Below, one piece after another: positions 5,107 to 5,706 of a DNA stretch of 5,706 nt (position 1 is the first letter of the stretch; every line of letters starts with the position of its first letter). The DNA lies in contig RFKS01000166.1 in the NCBI GenBank assembly GCA_003694205.1, positions 1 to 5,706 on the forward strand. Reading direction: 5' to 3'. The stretch comes from Alphaproteobacteria bacterium (GTDB taxonomy: Bacteria > Pseudomonadota > Alphaproteobacteria > Sphingomonadales > Rhodothalassiaceae). The translations under genes and the position numbers were made by a program. The notes beneath the pieces were generated by a model, which was not told the origin of the DNA, did not search any database, and saw only the letters and a list, made by a program, of their open reading frames with translations.

Positions 5107-5161
5107 CGTCGAATGGCGGAGAAAATTGCTACACTTGGCACCGGAATTCAGCGGCAGATAC

Positions 5162-5169
5162 GGGGGAAG
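5162..5169 (+). promoter_or_regulatory. Ribosome binding site of the AsmA-like gene
   Basis: GGGGGAAG ends 2 nt before the ATG at 5172. It is the only strong purine run in the area and fixes the start of the AsmA-like protein at MKRGLVIG. Confidence 0.6.
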
Positions 5170-5171
5170 AC

Positions 5172-5706
5172 ATGAAGCGCGGTCTCGTCATCGGTGTGGT
5201 CTTCGTCGTTTTGGTGCTTGCCGGCGGCGTCTTCTGGTTGAGCGTGCACGGAAGCACGCTCATTCGCGACGCGGTGCACGACCATGGCTCGCCGGTTCTC
5301 GGTGCCGAGATCCGCTTTGCCGGTCTCGAATTCTCGCCGCTTGCCGGTACCGCGGCGATTGAGGGGATCGAGATCGGCAATCCCGAGGGCTTTTCCGACG
5401 CCGATGCCGCCCGCGTTGCGCGTGTGGCCCTTGCGGTTGACCCCCTGTCGCTGTTTTCGGACCGCGTTCACATCCGAGACCTGACGATCAGTGAGCCCGA
5501 ATTGCGGGTCGAGCCCGGCGCGGAGGGCCTCAACCTCGACCGGCTGCGCCGCAATGTGGCGGCCTTTGTGGGCGAGGACACCGCCGCGGGGAGTTCCGAC
5601 ACGCATCTTCGCATCGACCGTCTTGCGATACGGGACGCCCGGCTCGTCGTCGGCGGCGGTGCGATCGGTTTTTCCGATCAGGCGCTTGCCGTGCCCGATC
5701 TCACAC
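5172..5706 (+). CDS. AsmA-like envelope protein, N-terminal part, cut by the right edge
   Basis: The frame is open from the ATG to the window end (178 codons, no stop). MKRG is followed by one hydrophobic segment (about residues 5-24) and no lipobox Cys, suggesting an inner-membrane anchor with a periplasmic body. The next part follows a pattern I associate with AsmA-like proteins: a short helix ending in HGSPVLGAEIRF, then FSPLAGTAAIEGIEIGNPEGF, a region containing VARVALAVDPLSLFSDRVHI, and LTISEPELRVEPGAEGLNLDRL. Such repeated beta-strand segments belong to the AsmA/Mdm31-like group, bridge-like proteins linked to outer-membrane assembly and lipid transport. The family call rests on this pattern and cannot be completed without the C-terminus. 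The gene is divergent from the kinase operon and shares its regulatory region. Nothing in the sequence links it functionally to motility. Confidence 0.72.
   Translation, partial: MKRGLVIGVVFVVLVLAGGVFWLSVHGSTLIRDAVHDHGSPVLGAEIRFAGLEFSPLAGTAAIEGIEIGNPEGFSDADAARVARVALAVDPLSLFSDRVHIRDLTISEPELRVEPGAEGLNLDRLRRNVAAFVGEDTAAGSSDTHLRIDRLAIRDARLVVGGGAIGFSDQALAVPDLT

Noticed and set aside
5130..5135. TACACT as a -10 box for the AsmA-like gene
   Set aside because: No acceptable -35 hexamer lies 16-18 nt upstream.
5135..5150. Sigma54-like promoter (TTGGCAC then TTCA) before the AsmA-like gene
   Set aside because: The -24 element matches well, but the essential GC of the -12 element is absent (CA at that spacing).

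Overview
The window looks like a chromosomal segment from a GC-rich, flagellated alphaproteobacterium. The evidence is the CheY sequence type, a CheZ of the alphaproteobacterial type, a PleC/DivJ-like H-box (SHELRTPLN), a TIGR01459-type HAD protein, and a cluster of GANTC sites (the CcrM methylation target) in an AT-rich promoter region. I cannot name the genus.

Layout from left to right. (1) The first 32 codons of ribF (FAD synthetase/riboflavin kinase) lie on the minus strand and run off the left edge. (2) A divergent intergenic region (98-363) holds a CtrA-like box. (3) A cheY-cheZ pair on the plus strand (364-1613) is separated by 2 nt. (4) A minus-strand operon runs from right to left: histidine-kinase-like gene (4963-3695), membrane EAL-domain gene (3661-2480), then a HAD hydrolase gene (2483-1629). 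The EAL and HAD genes overlap by 4 nt. The HAD gene converges on cheZ with only 15 nt between stop codons. (5) A divergent regulatory region (4964-5171) holds five GANTC sites within 65 bp, a perfect 9-bp inverted repeat, a candidate promoter and a CtrA-like box. (6) The start of an AsmA-like envelope protein gene lies on the plus strand and is cut by the right edge.

How the genes may work together. CheY and CheZ form a self-contained flagellar-switch signalling pair. The CheZ tail carries two FliM-like QDEIDAL peptides, which are probable CheY docking sites, separated by a very basic linker. The opposing operon pairs two degenerate signalling proteins. One is a soluble PAS-HisKA protein with an intact phospho-acceptor His but ruined ATP-binding boxes. 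The other is a two-TM, coiled-coil, EAL-domain protein that lacks the general-base Glu. The latter has the architecture of the Caulobacter flagellar positioning factor TipF, a c-di-GMP receptor. The CcrM-type and CtrA-type sites in front of this operon suggest cell-cycle control. My best candidate for an undescribed system is therefore a cell-cycle-timed polarity/motility module: ATP-dead HisKA protein plus TipF-like receptor, next to an unusual CheY/CheZ pair. Domain calls rest on motifs read by eye; the system-level reading is inference.
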